From Zygnema cylindricum (taxonomy: Eukaryota; Streptophyta; Zygnematophyceae; Zygnematales; Zygnemataceae): a DNA stretch of 64,000 nt. The stretch is from the NCBI GenBank assembly GCA_037447655.1, contig JBBHKE010000200.1, positions 188,001 through 252,000 on the forward strand. The letters run 5' to 3'. This document shows positions 22,222 to 33,819 of the stretch, one piece after another. Position 1 is the stretch's first letter, and every line of letters begins with the position of its first letter. Under the pieces are notes generated by a model. It did no database searches and had not been told where the DNA came from. It saw only the letters and a list, made by a program, of their open reading frames with translations. Both the position numbers and the translations under genes were made by a program.

Positions 22222-23760
22222 CTATTCACTTAATCCTACTGTATCCTTACAATACTTCAATTTAGAAGCAGGAAGAGCTTTTGTGAGCATGTCTGCAATC
22301 ATTTTAACATCTGGCAAATAACATAGTTTAATCACTCTAGAGAACACTTTTTCTCTTACAAAGTGTAATCTTACATCCATGTGCTTTCTTTTGAAGTGGT
22401 GACTCGGGTTAGAGGCAATGGCAATAGCAGCCTGGTTATCACACCAGATCACTTGTGGACCAACCTGCATGTATCCTAGTTCTTGCAACATGGATTTCAC
22501 CCATAAGAGTTCTTTGATGGCCAAACTTGCTGCCATATATTTAGACTCCATTGTTGATTGTGCCGTGACCTTCTGGAGTTTGCTGCTCCAACAGCAAGTC
22601 CTGTTCCCAATTTGCAGAACAAATCCCGTGGTGGATTTTCGGCTTGGCATGTCGCCATAGCTCGCACCACTCTATGTTTGCAATTCACTTCTCCTCCACC
22701 TAGTGTGAGTTTGAGGTCTTTGGTTCCTGCCTAGTATCTTAAAACTCTTTTTGTTGCATCACGGTCAGATTTCTTCGGATTCTCTAGACTTCTGCTGAGT
22801 ACCCCAACTGCTGCAGCGATGTCCGAACGGGTACAGTTTATGAAATATATTAGACTTCCCACTATTTGTCTGTAAGGTATTAGAGCCATAGGATCATCCT
22901 CCCCTGACTCAAAAGTTTCACTGACAATAACGCCCGGTTCTGTTTCTTCCCCTTATAACTTATGCCAAAACTACATTGGTGTTACACATCCTTTTGCCCC
23001 CCGCATTCCATATTCATCTAACATGTTCCCAAGAGCTTCTTTTTGAGTCAGTTTTATTAATCTGTTTTTTCTGTCCCTCTCTACTTTGATGCCCAAAATA
23101 TATTTTGCCTCACCGAGGTCTTTCATCTCGAACCGTGAGTTTAAAGCAATTTAAATTTTGTTAATTCCTGCCATTGATTTGCTAACTAGTAGTAAATCAT
23201 CTACATACACCGCTATGTACACTATTCCATTCTCACTTTTTAAAACATAGACAGAGAGATCAGAGCTTATCCTTTTAAATCCTAGACTAGTTAAGAATTC
23301 ATCAAGCTTTAAATTCCATTGCATTGGGGCCTATTTTAGGACGTACAAAGATTTTAGCAGTTTGCATACTAAGTGCTCTTTTCCTGGTTCTGCATACATT
23401 TCAGGCTGCTGCATGTAAATGGTCTCTTCTAGTTCTCCATGCAAAAAGGCCATCTTTACATCCATTTGATGTATTTCCATATCATCTAAAGCAGCTAGAG
23501 ATAGCAAAATCCTAATTGTCAGAAATCTTACAACCGGAGAAAAAGTTTCTTCAACATCAATTCCTTCCTTTTGATTATATCCCTTTGCCACAAGTCTAGC
23601 CATATATCGTTCAATGGTGTTATCTGGATTTAACTTCACCTTGAATACCCATTTGCTGCCAATCGCTTTTTGATCCTGAGGAAGGTCCACAAGCTCCCAT
23701 GTCTGAGCCTCCATGATCGTCTTCATTTCATCGTTTGCCGCCTCGATCCAGTGATTCCGC
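22222..23760 (-). pseudogene. copia B reverse transcriptase and RNase H
   Basis: Minus-strand RT: WELVDLPQDQKAIGSKWVFK begins the domain near 23700, ETFSPVVRF follows, and YVDD is at 23196-23207. Stops and frameshifts break the region between 22650 and 23330. RNase H (22650-22222) has CWSSKLQKVTAQSTMESKYM with the catalytic Glu and the Asp in WCDNQAAIAIA, and ends KYCKDTVGLSE. Upstream of RT (23835-24062) is a linker with the repeated word QSLPT(S/D)RNQ, matching the 'ttgcgctggttgcga' DNA repeats there. Confidence 0.88.
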
Positions 23761-24250
23761 TCCAGTGATGAGAAGGCTTCTCGGATGGACAGAGGCTCCC
23801 CTGAGGCTGCCGAGTAGACGAAGTGAGAGCTTGCTTAGAGGCGGCTACTGGATCTTCCTCCCCCCGGAAATTTTGAGGCTGAAATTGTCGGATCCCTTGC
23901 GCTGCGCTTGTTGCGCTGGTTGCGATCTGTAGGCAGTGACTGTTGGGTAATTTCCTGTTCGTTGAGCTGGTTGCGACTTGTAGGCAATGACTGCTCTCGG
24001 TCCGCTTGTTGCGAAGCCCGATTATGTTCTGAATCCTGTGTTAAGATTGGTGAATGTTGCATCGGTGGAACAATATTTTGAATTCAATATAAAATGACAT
24101 AATCCTGTACTTTCTGCTGCCTCTGTTGCTCTGTCATTTAAAATAAGTCTATTGAGTCTAGTTCATCTTTGACAACTATGTTTCTTGCTACAATTTTTTT
24201 CTGCCTCTCAAATACAAAGACTCTATAGCCTTTAGAGTGATCATCATACC

Positions 24251-25192
24251 CTAACAAAATGCCCGGCAACCCCTTAGGTTCCATTTTCTATTTATCAGTA
24301 GACGTATCCAAAATAAAGCTTTACTTCCAAAAACTTTGAAATGACTGAGATCCGGTTTTCTACCCGTCCATATTTCGTAAGGAGTGGTTGCTATTGATTT
24401 TGAACCTATCCTATTTTTGATATAAACTGCACAATTTAACGCTTGAGCCCAAAATTTCGGATCCACGTTCTTATCCGGAAGCATGGACCTAGAGCTTTCT
24501 GTGATTGTTCTATTTAGTCTTTCCGAGACCCCATTTTGTTTCAGAGAGTATGGAACAGTTAGTTTGTGAGTTATACCTTCCTTGAGTAAGAAGTTTTCAA
24601 ACTCTTTTGACGTATATTCCCCGCCATTGTCCGATCTGAGCTCCAAAATCGGCAAACAGTGTAGTTTCTCCGCCCACGCTTTGTAGTGTAGAAAATGAGT
24701 GAAGACTTCACTCTTAGCCTTCATGAAGTAGACCTTAGTAAACCTTGAAAATTCATCAGTAAATGTAACCATATATTTCATCCCCTCGGCAGATGGTACT
24801 TTTGCAGGGCCAAAAACATCACAATGAATAAGCTGCAAAAGTTTAGTAGATTTATGCTCAGACTCTTGAGGAAATGGTAATCTGTGTATTTTTCCTAGTG
24901 CACATCCATCACACGTTTTAGGTGTCCGATTTGACAGAGTGACTCGTTCTATTTTGCCAGCATTGACCATTTTTTTCAAACTGTCATAGTTCACATGGCC
25001 TAATCTTTTATGCCGGAGTTCATCTGAGGATAATGCACCGTAATACAAAACATCGTTTTCTTTATTATCGAGCATATCCATTCGATACATTTTGATGGCA
25101 TCTCTAGTTCCCGTAACTGCAATTTTTCCATTTTTGCTAACAACCTGCCTGCCATGTTTCAGATTGACCTCAAACCCTTTACTTTCTACCAA
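24251..25192 (-). CDS. copia B integrase, largely open
   Basis: A 313-codon minus-strand frame. The pre-integrase zinc domain is HKRLGHVNYDSL…CDGCALGK. The catalytic triad is Asp in LIHCDVFGP, Asp in LRSDNGGEY and Glu in QNGVSERLNRT, spaced as in copia integrases. GRKPDLSHFKVFGSKA marks the C-terminal part, then the frame drifts near 24300 (RLLINRKWNL), so a frameshift ends the intact segment. In a functional element this is one part of a single gag-pol polyprotein and not a separate gene. Confidence 0.88.
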   Translation of the reverse strand: MVESKGFEVNLKHGRQVVSKNGKIAVTGTRDAIKMYRMDMLDNKENDVLYYGALSSDELRHKRLGHVNYDSLKKMVNAGKIERVTLSNRTPKTCDGCALGKIHRLPFPQESEHKSTKLLQLIHCDVFGPAKVPSAEGMKYMVTFTDEFSRFTKVYFMKAKSEVFTHFLHYKAWAEKLHCLPILELRSDNGGEYTSKEFENFLLKEGITHKLTVPYSLKQNGVSERLNRTITESSRSMLPDKNVDPKFWAQALNCAVYIKNRIGSKSIATTPYEIWTGRKPDLSHFKVFGSKALFWIRLLINRKWNLRGCRAFC

Positions 25193-25198
25193 AGATGT

Positions 25199-26090
25199 TC
25201 AAAACAAATTTTTCTTAAAATTTAGTACATAAAGAACATTATGAAGAGTTCTTTCAACTGCCTTGTCTTCTACATCAACTAGCAAGGAGACATCACCTAT
25301 AGCTCGTGTTTGCACACTCATTCCACATGCATAGTAGATATTTTTCTCTGCTGTTGATTTCAAATTGTTGAGAACTGCCTTGTTCCAGCACATGTGGGCC
25401 GATGCTCCCGTGTCCATTATCCATCCATTGTCTTTCGCCCCCTCCATTGCTGCTGCCATAGCAAAAAGATCATCATCCTCCGTGTCAGGTAGTGAAAGAG
25501 ACTCATCCTGATAAGATGACGATGCCAAGAAGAGTGCATTTCCTCGTTGTGATGATCTCGTGAAGCCTTGATGAAATTGGCTCTGCTGCCATGGCCTGTA
25601 CAGACCTGTTTCATTAGCTTTCTTAAGCTTAGGACATAATTTGTATCCATGACCTTCTTCATTACAATAAAAACACGCATTGAAAAACTGTCTATTTCCT
25701 TTTTGATTAAATTGTCTAAACTGATTTTGATTCTGATTAAACTGATTTCTCTGCTGATTAAACTAAGTTTTTTTGTCAAATTCTGTGCTAAATGCCTCAA
25801 CTTGTTTTACACCATTAAGAATTTTAGAGTCAGCTTCCTCTTCAAATATCAAATTAATAGCTAACTGTAGCGTCCAGCTAGCTTTATCTTTCTGTTTCAG
25901 CCTATCAGAAGTTGCTTTCTTAGTAGTTGGAAGACCTCTCATTAGTAAAGCAGCCTGCTAAAACTGTGGAAAATATCCACCTGCGCAAGCATGAGAATCT
26001 ATGAGAATTTGAAATTTGTTGTAATATTCTACCATAGTGCCACTCGTGTATTTGTTGTCCCAAATTTGTCCGGCCAAAAATAGTTCTTCC
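25199..26090 (-). pseudogene. copia B nucleocapsid and aspartic protease
   Basis: The minus strand shows a zinc knuckle CFYCNEEGHGYKLC (CX2CX4HX4C) near 25660-25620, then an acidic linker, then protease with WIMDTGASAHMC (near 25430-25390). The catalytic DTGA is intact. The frame ends at LNFKKNLF with a stop just before the integrase frame. The gag C-terminal part between 25640 and 26090 has stops (for example near 25765 and 25960). Confidence 0.82.
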
Positions 26091-26428
26091 TAAACATTAG
26101 CCTTTTCAAAATCATCTTTGATAGATTTCCAGATATCGATTGCCTTTTTCATTTTTATCCGTGACATAGCCAATTCTTCTGAGATGCAGAATTTTAAAAG
26201 TGAGCGAGCCTGCGAATTTTTCTTTGACCAAGACGGATCCGTTTCCGCCAATGAACCATCCAGGATATCCAAAAGGTTAACATTTTCGAAGTGTGTCTCC
26301 ACCATATCAGCCCAATAAGCATATTTGTCCCCCGAAAAGATAGGAATTCTTGATGACAGGCCCATAACCTGTTGTTCTATGACCACTAGAGCAGATGGAG
26401 CAGTAGCAGTAGTAGTAGAAGTAGACAT
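26090..26428 (-). pseudogene. copia B gag N-terminus, start codon in the LTR
   Basis: The minus-strand frame starts ATG at 26428, inside the 5' LTR, and crosses the LTR end and the primer-binding site: codons for EQQ then VMGLSS. After VMG it continues RIPIFSGDKYAYW, the normal beginning of copia gag proteins. A stop at 26090 cuts it. Two candidate starts exist: the LTR ATG (A at -3) and the ATG inside the primer-binding site (G at -3 and +4). Confidence 0.8.
26359..26369 (-). promoter_or_regulatory. Primer-binding site of copia B (initiator tRNA-Met half)
   Basis: The minus strand reads GGTTATGGGCC directly after the LTR end ACAACA. This complements the anticodon-loop region of initiator tRNA-Met, the half-tRNA priming mode known from Drosophila copia and yeast Ty5. 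It lies within the gag reading frame. Confidence 0.82.
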
Positions 26429-27352
26429 AATTCAACACAGAAGCTTACCAAGAATCCTATCAAACAACTACTTTCTACAGCTCAATTAAGTTGCCACAAT
26501 GGTTCAAACACAACTTCAAACTATACCACAGTATAGTGTATCACAAAGTCTGACAACTCCCAAAGTTTCAGCACAATTGATCTAACATACACCAAGATAT
26601 GCAACTCAGAAGTTTCCCAAAAATAGTCTGCATATTACACAGTCTGGAAGTCTGGATACAAATAACATTCTAAGTCCTAACTCTTATACTCTTAGTGAGT
26701 ATCTACTTTTAGTTGTCCTATTACAAAATGCTGTACCGCCAATACAGGTGTTCCTAAGAGATATGTCCAAAACACAAAAAAACCACTGGGATCTAATTAC
26801 TCCAAATCACGCTAAAGCTAATTTACCACTGTACAACTTATATTACTGAAAATCTGTACTAAGTATTTGTACAAATACTCGCTTCTGGCTAGTTACGTTT
26901 GTCAGGATGTGTCCACTCAGTTGTTGTAAAGTTATTTGTCAGTAAGTCATCCGAGAATCTCGTCGGTTGACTCGATCCTGTTCAACCGTAGCAGCGCAGT
27001 CCACTTCCAGATCACATTCGAATATCCGTAGCATCCTAGCAGCTGCGTTGTCCAATACCAAAAATAGCCGCAGTTGCGTTTGTCTTATTGCTTAGCAATT
27101 GCGTTGTCTGTTACTAAGATATCGGTAGTTGCGTTGCTCCGTTGCGTCGCAAGCTGCGTTCGTCCGTACGTACTAAATCAAAAATAAACCGCAGCTGCGC
27201 TTGTTTCATCTGCGTCGAAGCTGCGCTGTTCCAATACTGGTGTCGGTACCATTAAACTTTCACTGTGCTTCAAGTGACGACGCGTGTCCCTATAGATTTA
27301 TTTTCCCGCCGTCCTATAAATTTGTTGAGAGTTGGGCTTTCAAAAACCAACA
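26370..27352 (-). repeat. 5' LTR of copia family B
   Basis: 983 bp, TGTTGG…ACAACA on the minus strand, matching 21077-22059 over the full length. It includes the first 20 codons or so of gag. The same degenerate gctgcgttgtc word series lies at about 27030-27240. Confidence 0.92.
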
Positions 27353-28145
27353 GTAATTTATGAAGGTTGTAGACGACTACAAAACTCTCGACGATTGATG
27401 GCGTTTACAAAATAGCAACGGTTGTAGGCGTCTTGTACTTCGTGACATTGTAGATGTTTAGGGTTTGCGACATTTTGATGTCACGCTCAAATTATAACAG
27501 CGTCGACGTCACAAATTCTAAAAATTTCCGCCATGGTTTCCCGATTGTGTTTTTTTGTCTTTTCTCACTCTACTTGCCATCAAAATACGCTCAAAGATAT
27601 GAAGAAGAAATCGGTTTTAGAGATCTTTCGTTTGATACTATTATTGACGTTTTTCATTGGAAGAATTGTGAGATAGACGCGGTAGTGGGAGAGGGATAGA
27701 GAGAGGCATTTTCACGGACTTCGCTTTTGCGAAATGGCGTTCGTTGGTCGAGACCCCCTCCACGGACCCTGTACGAAAAAAACGCACAGATAAAAGTCAC
27801 ACACAGGCTGGAAACGTGTAGTGGGTGTTTTTTTTTGGTACTCCGCGCACAAAAATTGTCAAAAACTTCCGAAACGTGCGACAACATCTGCCTATTCGCT
27901 CACCTCATGGAACTTTATCTTAAATCACCTCGCGAGATGATTCTATATAAATTTTGAAGATGACCTGGAAGGACACGAAAGTGGGTCGAAACGCGCTAGA
28001 CGACAAACTCTAGTAGATATAAAGTTTGAAGATAACGCAACTTGTACGGAGGTAATTTCAATTTTTTGGTACAGCTGCGGATTTTCTCTTTTTTTTCTAA
28101 GTTATGGAGGAAAACGACAAAAAACAAGTGTATCTTTAACACATG

Positions 28146-29001
28146 CGAAATTACCATAGTTTTCTCGTACGCATAATATGCACGAAATGAACGCGCGAAT
28201 ACTACGCACAATAAGCATTTAACGATGAAAAAAATGTTATAAAATGCGTACCTGAATACGTACGCTTACTTTTTTCGTACATTTCCGTACTATCTTTGTA
28301 CATTTCAATACTTTTAGGGTTATTAAGGGGGGTTTTAAGAATTTTAGGGTACATTCTGGTGCAGTCTCATATATTTATGTTAAACAGCCAACTTTTATTC
28401 GTACATTTACGTACAGTGTCCGTATTTTTTGTATTTTTGACGGTTATTAATTTGAGTTTTTAGGGTATATTTTCGTACTTTTCCGTACACTTCAGTTATA
28501 CAGACTTACATTTTTTGTACATCTATGTACATCGTCCGTATACTTTAGTACTTTTAGGGTTATGATGGGGGGAATTTAGGGTGTTTAGGGTACTTCCCGT
28601 GCATTTTGTACATTTCGGTAAATCACAATACAGCTGCCTTACATTATTCGTACTCCTAGGTTTTTAGGGTACACCTTTCGTACAATTTCGTACATTGATG
28701 TACGTTCTAGGATTTTTTTAAGGATTTTTTAGGGTTAAGGGGACGGTTTCCGTACGTTTTCGTACATCGTAGTTTTCGGAAAAAAGTCCAAATCCGTACG
28801 AATAGGACAGCTATGGAAAGTACCCTAAGTTTAGGGTACATGGGAACATGTCGTTCAACGCTTAAGGTTTTACAAACAAGTTAGAGCGTTTTTTGGACGC
28901 TTTCTTAGAGGTTCACATGCGACATTGAAATCGATTTCAACCTGATCGCAATTACCCAATTATATAGAATGCTCGCTACACGAACAAATATTTGACTCTA
29001 A
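28146..29001. repeat. GTACG- and TTTAGGG-rich degenerate repeat region
   Basis: Between about 28230 and 28800, words of the type cgtacatt/gtacgt alternate with tttagggt(t) in a loose series of units. There are about eight TTTAGGG-like words but never in a perfect head-to-tail array. No open frame of note. Confidence 0.6.
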
Positions 29002-29781
29002 GGGTATGTCCCCATGTACTTGTAACTTAGCGACCTTACTTTGTATTTTAGCGCGGATCCGCCGGACCCGGTTTTCAAGTGTCCCTATGTCTGTAAGGAC
29101 GAAATCACAACTTACACTTGTGACGATTGTATACGTCGACAATACCTGTGACGGTTGTCAACGTCTATAATTTGTGGTCGCACGTTATTTTTTGGAACTG
29201 CATTGTGACGTCGCATGTCTTATCGTGACATTGTAGACGTACCGCATTCCAGCCTGGAAGTTTTACGGTTGAAGAAGATGCGATTTGCCCTTCGCGTTGC
29301 CTGTCCGCTCGAGGTGAAATGGCATCGGAATTTGAAGACCCCTGCAAATAAAAAATCCGTAGTGGACGAAAACGGACAAAATCAAACAAACTGTGTACTT
29401 CTTTTTGTCTTATTATAACGCAAACGAACAGAACATAGCGAACTATGTACTTTTCTTTGTCCTTGGAAATTGTAGGATTTTTTTCGAAATTTAAGGCACA
29501 TGCGAAAAAATGTTCCTATTTGTCAATCGAAAAAACCTAATTTTAAATCACATCGCGCATGTGTTTTAAACAAAGGTTTGAAGATGACGTTTTTTGTCGT
29601 AGAAGTGGGTCGAAAAGCACAAGACGACAAATTTTTGTACATCCTAAGTTCAAGGATGACGCAAATTGTACTCTACAAATTTGCGATTCCTTCGTACGAT
29701 TGCAACTTAGGCAGTACGGCGCTAAGTTTTACGGCAAAACGGCAGCAAAAAACCCTTACTTATGCACATGGGGACACACCC
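29002..29781. mobile_element. Tourist-like (PIF/Harbinger-type) non-autonomous element, 780 bp
   Basis: Terminal repeats GGGTATGTCCCCATGT (29002-29017) and its complement with one mismatch (29766-29781) are flanked by TAA at 28999-29001 and 29782-29784. Three-base TWA duplications typify PIF/Harbinger elements. The interior holds no transposase frame. Confidence 0.88.
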
Positions 29782-29784
29782 TAA

Positions 29785-30252
29785 ATCGCAGTCGGCAGTT
29801 GAACGTCCAATTTTCACTGACGAAACGCGGAATATAAGGACGGAACGGTCGAACTAAGGTCCATGCTATCCGCATACGACAAATGGAAAGTATCCAGAAG
29901 TGCGGGCGCATACACGCTTGTCATCTACGGGTGTGAGCTTTATCTTTGTCGGTCCAATTTGTTTTTATCTGCAAAACCTCGCGTCCCCCTAAGATGTCAC
30001 TTATTTGCGTGAAAGTACAGTCGTGAATTTGTTGAGTCTCTGACCTCCGGATATTTTATGGGTTTTCATAATCATGATTATTGTCGTCATTGTAGATGCT
30101 GAAAATTACAAACACACATGGGTTTAAATGCCCACATTTAGGGCGTCGCCTCATTGGACCCCGAAGTGGCTCATCTCACATTATTTTTTGTCGGATGACC
30201 GGGAACAATTTTTTGGCCACAAAGGATTCAACTCGTAAACATTTGAAAGAAA
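29785..30252. other. Unassigned, about 470 bp
   Basis: Moderately AT-rich single-copy-looking sequence. The short plus frame at 30096-30317 has no recognisable content. Nothing else seen. Confidence 0.4.
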
Positions 30253-31109
30253 TAGTGTTGGGTATCGAGGACCGTTTGCCCAATTTCGATATATATCGAA
30301 TTTCAGGTACCCGATAATCGATTTATCGCTTCGATTTTTCGAAAAGAAAAATATCGCGATATATTTCCAATATATCGTATCGTCAATATATAGAGGCATT
30401 AAAAAAAAAAAATGAAAATTTCCATAAGTCTTCACGGTCACGTGCCTTCGGACAAGGTGACCGTAAAATCTTTGCCGAAAAGAAATGCGATTTTTTCCTG
30501 AAAGTCAGCAGAGTGAAGGAGATCCCTGCGGCACATTGACGCGGTACACTTGCTAAGTACACGTACATAACACGCAAGTACGGATTTCTATACAAAAATG
30601 GTCGGTTTGCAAATCTTTGACGATTTTAGAGATGTCATCATCAACTTACAAGGAACCACTCAATTAAAACACGCATGTAAAAACTTGTTTATAGACGATA
30701 CGCTATGTATTTGGGTCCTCTGTAATACAAAAATTTTGTTGTCCGTACTATTACAAAGACCTCTTGATGTAACCATACCCAAAATAAGTAATTATATAAT
30801 GTAACCATACCCCAAATAAGTAATTATATGAATTGCAGAATTAGTGATTTTTTGTCGGTTACATTTTGTGGCGTCTACCTTTAATTCACGGAAAGAAAAT
30901 CACGTCGTACGTGGCGTATCAGACAATTTTTCCTTTTCGCTTAAATAACATATTATATAAAAATATGAAATATTATATTTAAAAAATACTATATATCGCG
31001 ATGATTTATGTTGGTCCCGGTACGATATATCGAGGATTCTGCTCGATCGATATTCGATATATCGAATATCGAAATTATCGCGATATGAATTTACCAGATA
31101 CCCAACACT
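30253..31109. mobile_element. hAT-like non-autonomous element with tatcg-rich ends
   Basis: The left end TAGTGTTGGGTATC and the right end complement (31097-31109) give about 13 bp of terminal inverted repeat. Beyond the repeat both ends are rich in atatcgcgat words. Flanking 8-bp sequences match only 5 of 8. No transposase frame. Confidence 0.6.
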
Positions 31110-31137
31110 AGAAAAAATTATTCTTTCCGACTCTTTT

Positions 31138-32652
31138 TAGTTTTGTGTATCGGAAAGGATTTGCCGATAACCGATATGGGACTTTTTTTAAGTTGCCGAT
31201 AATCGATAAATTGGCACGATATATCGACATCGGTGTAATCGCCGATAAACAACCGCTAATATCGGTTGTTTATCGGCAACAATACCGATATCGATAACTA
31301 TCGTCGAAAACTGTACGGACCGTACAGGTAAATGTACGGCCCGTACACTTAACTGCACGGGTTATTCCCTGGACGCGACGTGACCCCCCTTCCCCTCGGT
31401 TTCGGGAAAAAATCGGGATATTTGCTTGAATATTTCTAACTTAAGGGGGTTTTACTTGGGTTCCACGCTCCCATACCTTTCCAGAATGTCCTTTTGACTG
31501 TTTTCTTTTTTTGCAAGGTTAATTACGTCCTCATATCACTTTCATTGTTTGTCTATATTGGTTTTTTACATTTAAATGCATTTTCAGTCCATTTTCAGTC
31601 CATTTTAGAAACCATCTGCGATAAAGTCAAGCAAAATAAAGACATGAGTTGAAATTTGGACGATTATGAGCTATTGTCACGGATTCCATATACATTGATT
31701 TGGTACATGGCGTTATTTAAGACATATTTTGATATTTGATATTTCCTAGTCCTATTTCTAGTCCATCTTACAGGCATTAACATACAAGTTTCCGATGCCT
31801 CAATTCACCAACATACATAATCAATTATATGTCATAATTTTAAAAATTGATTTCCTAAATCTCAATGCTTCACATCTTGCCAAATCACCGATTTCACATC
31901 CTGAAAATTCTAAAATTCCTAACTTACCAGTTTTTAATCACTAGAAATTTTCAATGTCAAAACCCTCAAAATCAAATTACTGAATTGTCAATGTTTCAAT
32001 TTTCCCAAATCATCAAATTCAAATTCTGAAAATTCTAAAATTCATACCTTTCAAAATTTTACCCTCTAAAATCTAAAATATTTCAACCGTACATTCTAAA
32101 AATTGTACAAAATAAAAATAAAAACCACCACTTCATTAATTTTTATTATTATTTTATTAAATTATTTTATATTCACTATTATTTCCTCAAATAAGTGTTG
32201 CCTGGTTACATAATTTTCAGAAGATGGTGGTAGTAAATGGAGACATTCTGACAGATTTGTTCGTCTGCTCTGTTCGCGTGGTTTTTGAAAAAGTTTGATT
32301 TTACAAATTTACAATGTCATTTAATTTTTTCGTTTCGGTAATATAGTTTTAGAACTATAAACTATTGTTTTAAATTTGTCAACGTTTATGTGCTGCGTTG
32401 TCTGTAATAAACTTTAGTTAGACAGAATACAAAACAAATTCTTATACGTGGCATGTCATGCTTTATGAAGTCAATAATATAATACAGTATATTATAAAGT
32501 ACTATTGTATGCGTACTATTTTTTTTTTTAATTTATCGACGATAAGGAATTTGTTGGTCTTGGACCGATATATGGGGATTGCTGACCGTTTAATATTTGA
32601 TAACTATGGGTATCGGTGTTATCGCGATAATTTTTTGCCGATACACAACACT
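31138..32652. mobile_element. hAT-like non-autonomous element, 1515 bp
   Basis: Ends TAGTTTTGTGTATCGG (31138) and CCGATACACAACACT (to 32652) are flanked by an exact 8-bp duplication ACTCTTTT (31130-31137, 32653-32660), the size used by hAT elements. A related shorter element lies at 35870-36339. The interior is AT-rich and non-coding. Confidence 0.82.
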
Positions 32653-32878
32653 ACTCTTTTATGCTCTCATTTTTTTTTGGGAAAACTCTCAAAATTGGGC
32701 GAATCAACTTCCTCTATCCCACGGGTGAAAAAGGTATTAAAAATTTTCACAGGCAGATTTTGGTTTTATTTGTTTATTTCTAAGTTTTACTAGTAAATCA
32801 TACGCGTTAGAAAATAGCAGGCTCAACTTGATATCCAACGGCTCTTAATCATTACTTATGTACCCATATTATAACTTA

Positions 32879-33816
32879 GGGCATGTTCCCATGTGATAAA
32901 TGAAAGGTTTTTTCTGTCATTTCCCTCCAAAACTTAGCCTGCAACGAGAAAATATTAAACCATACCAAAACAATGAAAACACCAAAGTACAATTTGTGTC
33001 ATCTTCTAACTTTAAATGTACTAAAGTTTGTCCTCTTGCCCATTTCAACCCACTTTCACGTCACTCCAGCTCATCTTCAAACTTCTTCTAAAATCACCTC
33101 GCGAGGTGATTTTATTTATAGTAACAAGTTATGAGCAAATATGAAGACCTTGTGGCATGCGTCACACGCTTTTGAAAAAAAAAAATCTGTATATAAAGTA
33201 CAAAAAACAAACACTTTACATTTCCAATCTGTTCGTATTTTTTTCCGAGGAGAGGCTAAGGAGGGGTCTTTAGCAACGTATGCCATTTCACAAAAGGGAA
33301 GTGTGTGACAACGCCTCTCTCTATCTCTCTCTCTCCCTCTCCCAATTCCACTACCAGGCCTATCTCACAATTCTTGGAAAGTAACACGCCAACAATGGTA
33401 TCAAATGAAAGATCTCTAAAAAATATTATTTTTTATTATCTTTGGGCGTTGATGGCAGGTAGAGTGAGAAAAGGCGAAAAACCAATATTGGGAAACCATG
33501 GCGTAAAGTTTTGGAATTAGTGGTGTCAACGCTATCACAAGTGAGCATGGCATCGAAATGCCACAAACCCTTATACATCTACAATGTCATAAGAAGCGAA
33601 ACGTCTACAACCGTCGCTATTTTGAAAACGTCATCAATTTTTGCGAGTTTTACAATCATCTACAACTGTCACAAATGACATCCAAGTCTACATCCATCAC
33701 AATTTAAAGTAACCATTTTGTTGCCAAAAAGAGGATCACCGTGGAAAGTACTACAAAGAGTCATTGCTAAAAAACAAAGTAACAAGACTAAGTTTTGCTT
33801 ACATGGGAACACGCAC
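32879..33816. mobile_element. Tourist-like non-autonomous element, 938 bp
   Basis: Ends GGGCATGTTCCCATGT (32879-32894) and its complement with two mismatches (33801-33816) are flanked by TTA at 32876-32878 and 33817-33819. The interior matches the copies near 19569-20930 and 62020-63505, including 'cgcaaggtgattt'-type and CT-repeat blocks. No protein-coding frame. Confidence 0.88.
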
Positions 33817-33819
33817 TTA

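Larger units (their letters stand above)
21077..27352 (-). mobile_element. Complete Ty1/copia element, family B, 6276 bp
   Basis: Two 983-bp LTRs (26370-27352 as 5', 21077-22059 as 3') flank, on the minus strand, gag, protease, integrase, RT and RNase H. The 5-bp target duplication GTAAT is at 21072-21076 and 27353-27357. Primer-binding site and polypurine tract are both identifiable. LTRs differ at a few percent of positions by eye and the coding region has several stops and frameshifts, so the insertion is moderately old and inactive. Confidence 0.95.
20931..28145. mobile_element. Second Tourist-like copy, split by copia family B
   Basis: 20931-21076 and 27353-28145 together match the interior of the element at 62020-63505: 'gtagacg' blocks on the left, then 'gtagacgactac', 'gtagatgtttagggttt' and 'tttccgccatggttt' on the right. 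The copia insertion at 21077-27352 with duplicated GTAAT separates them. The outer ends are degenerate ('catgtttcc' near 20950; 'aacacatgcg' near 28138). Confidence 0.55.

Noticed and set aside
24251-25192. Stand-alone integrase gene
   Set aside because: It lies between protease and RT of copia B on the same strand within paired LTRs, so it is part of the polyprotein.
28310-28740. Interstitial telomere
   Set aside because: TTTAGGG words are single and spaced, never a head-to-tail array.
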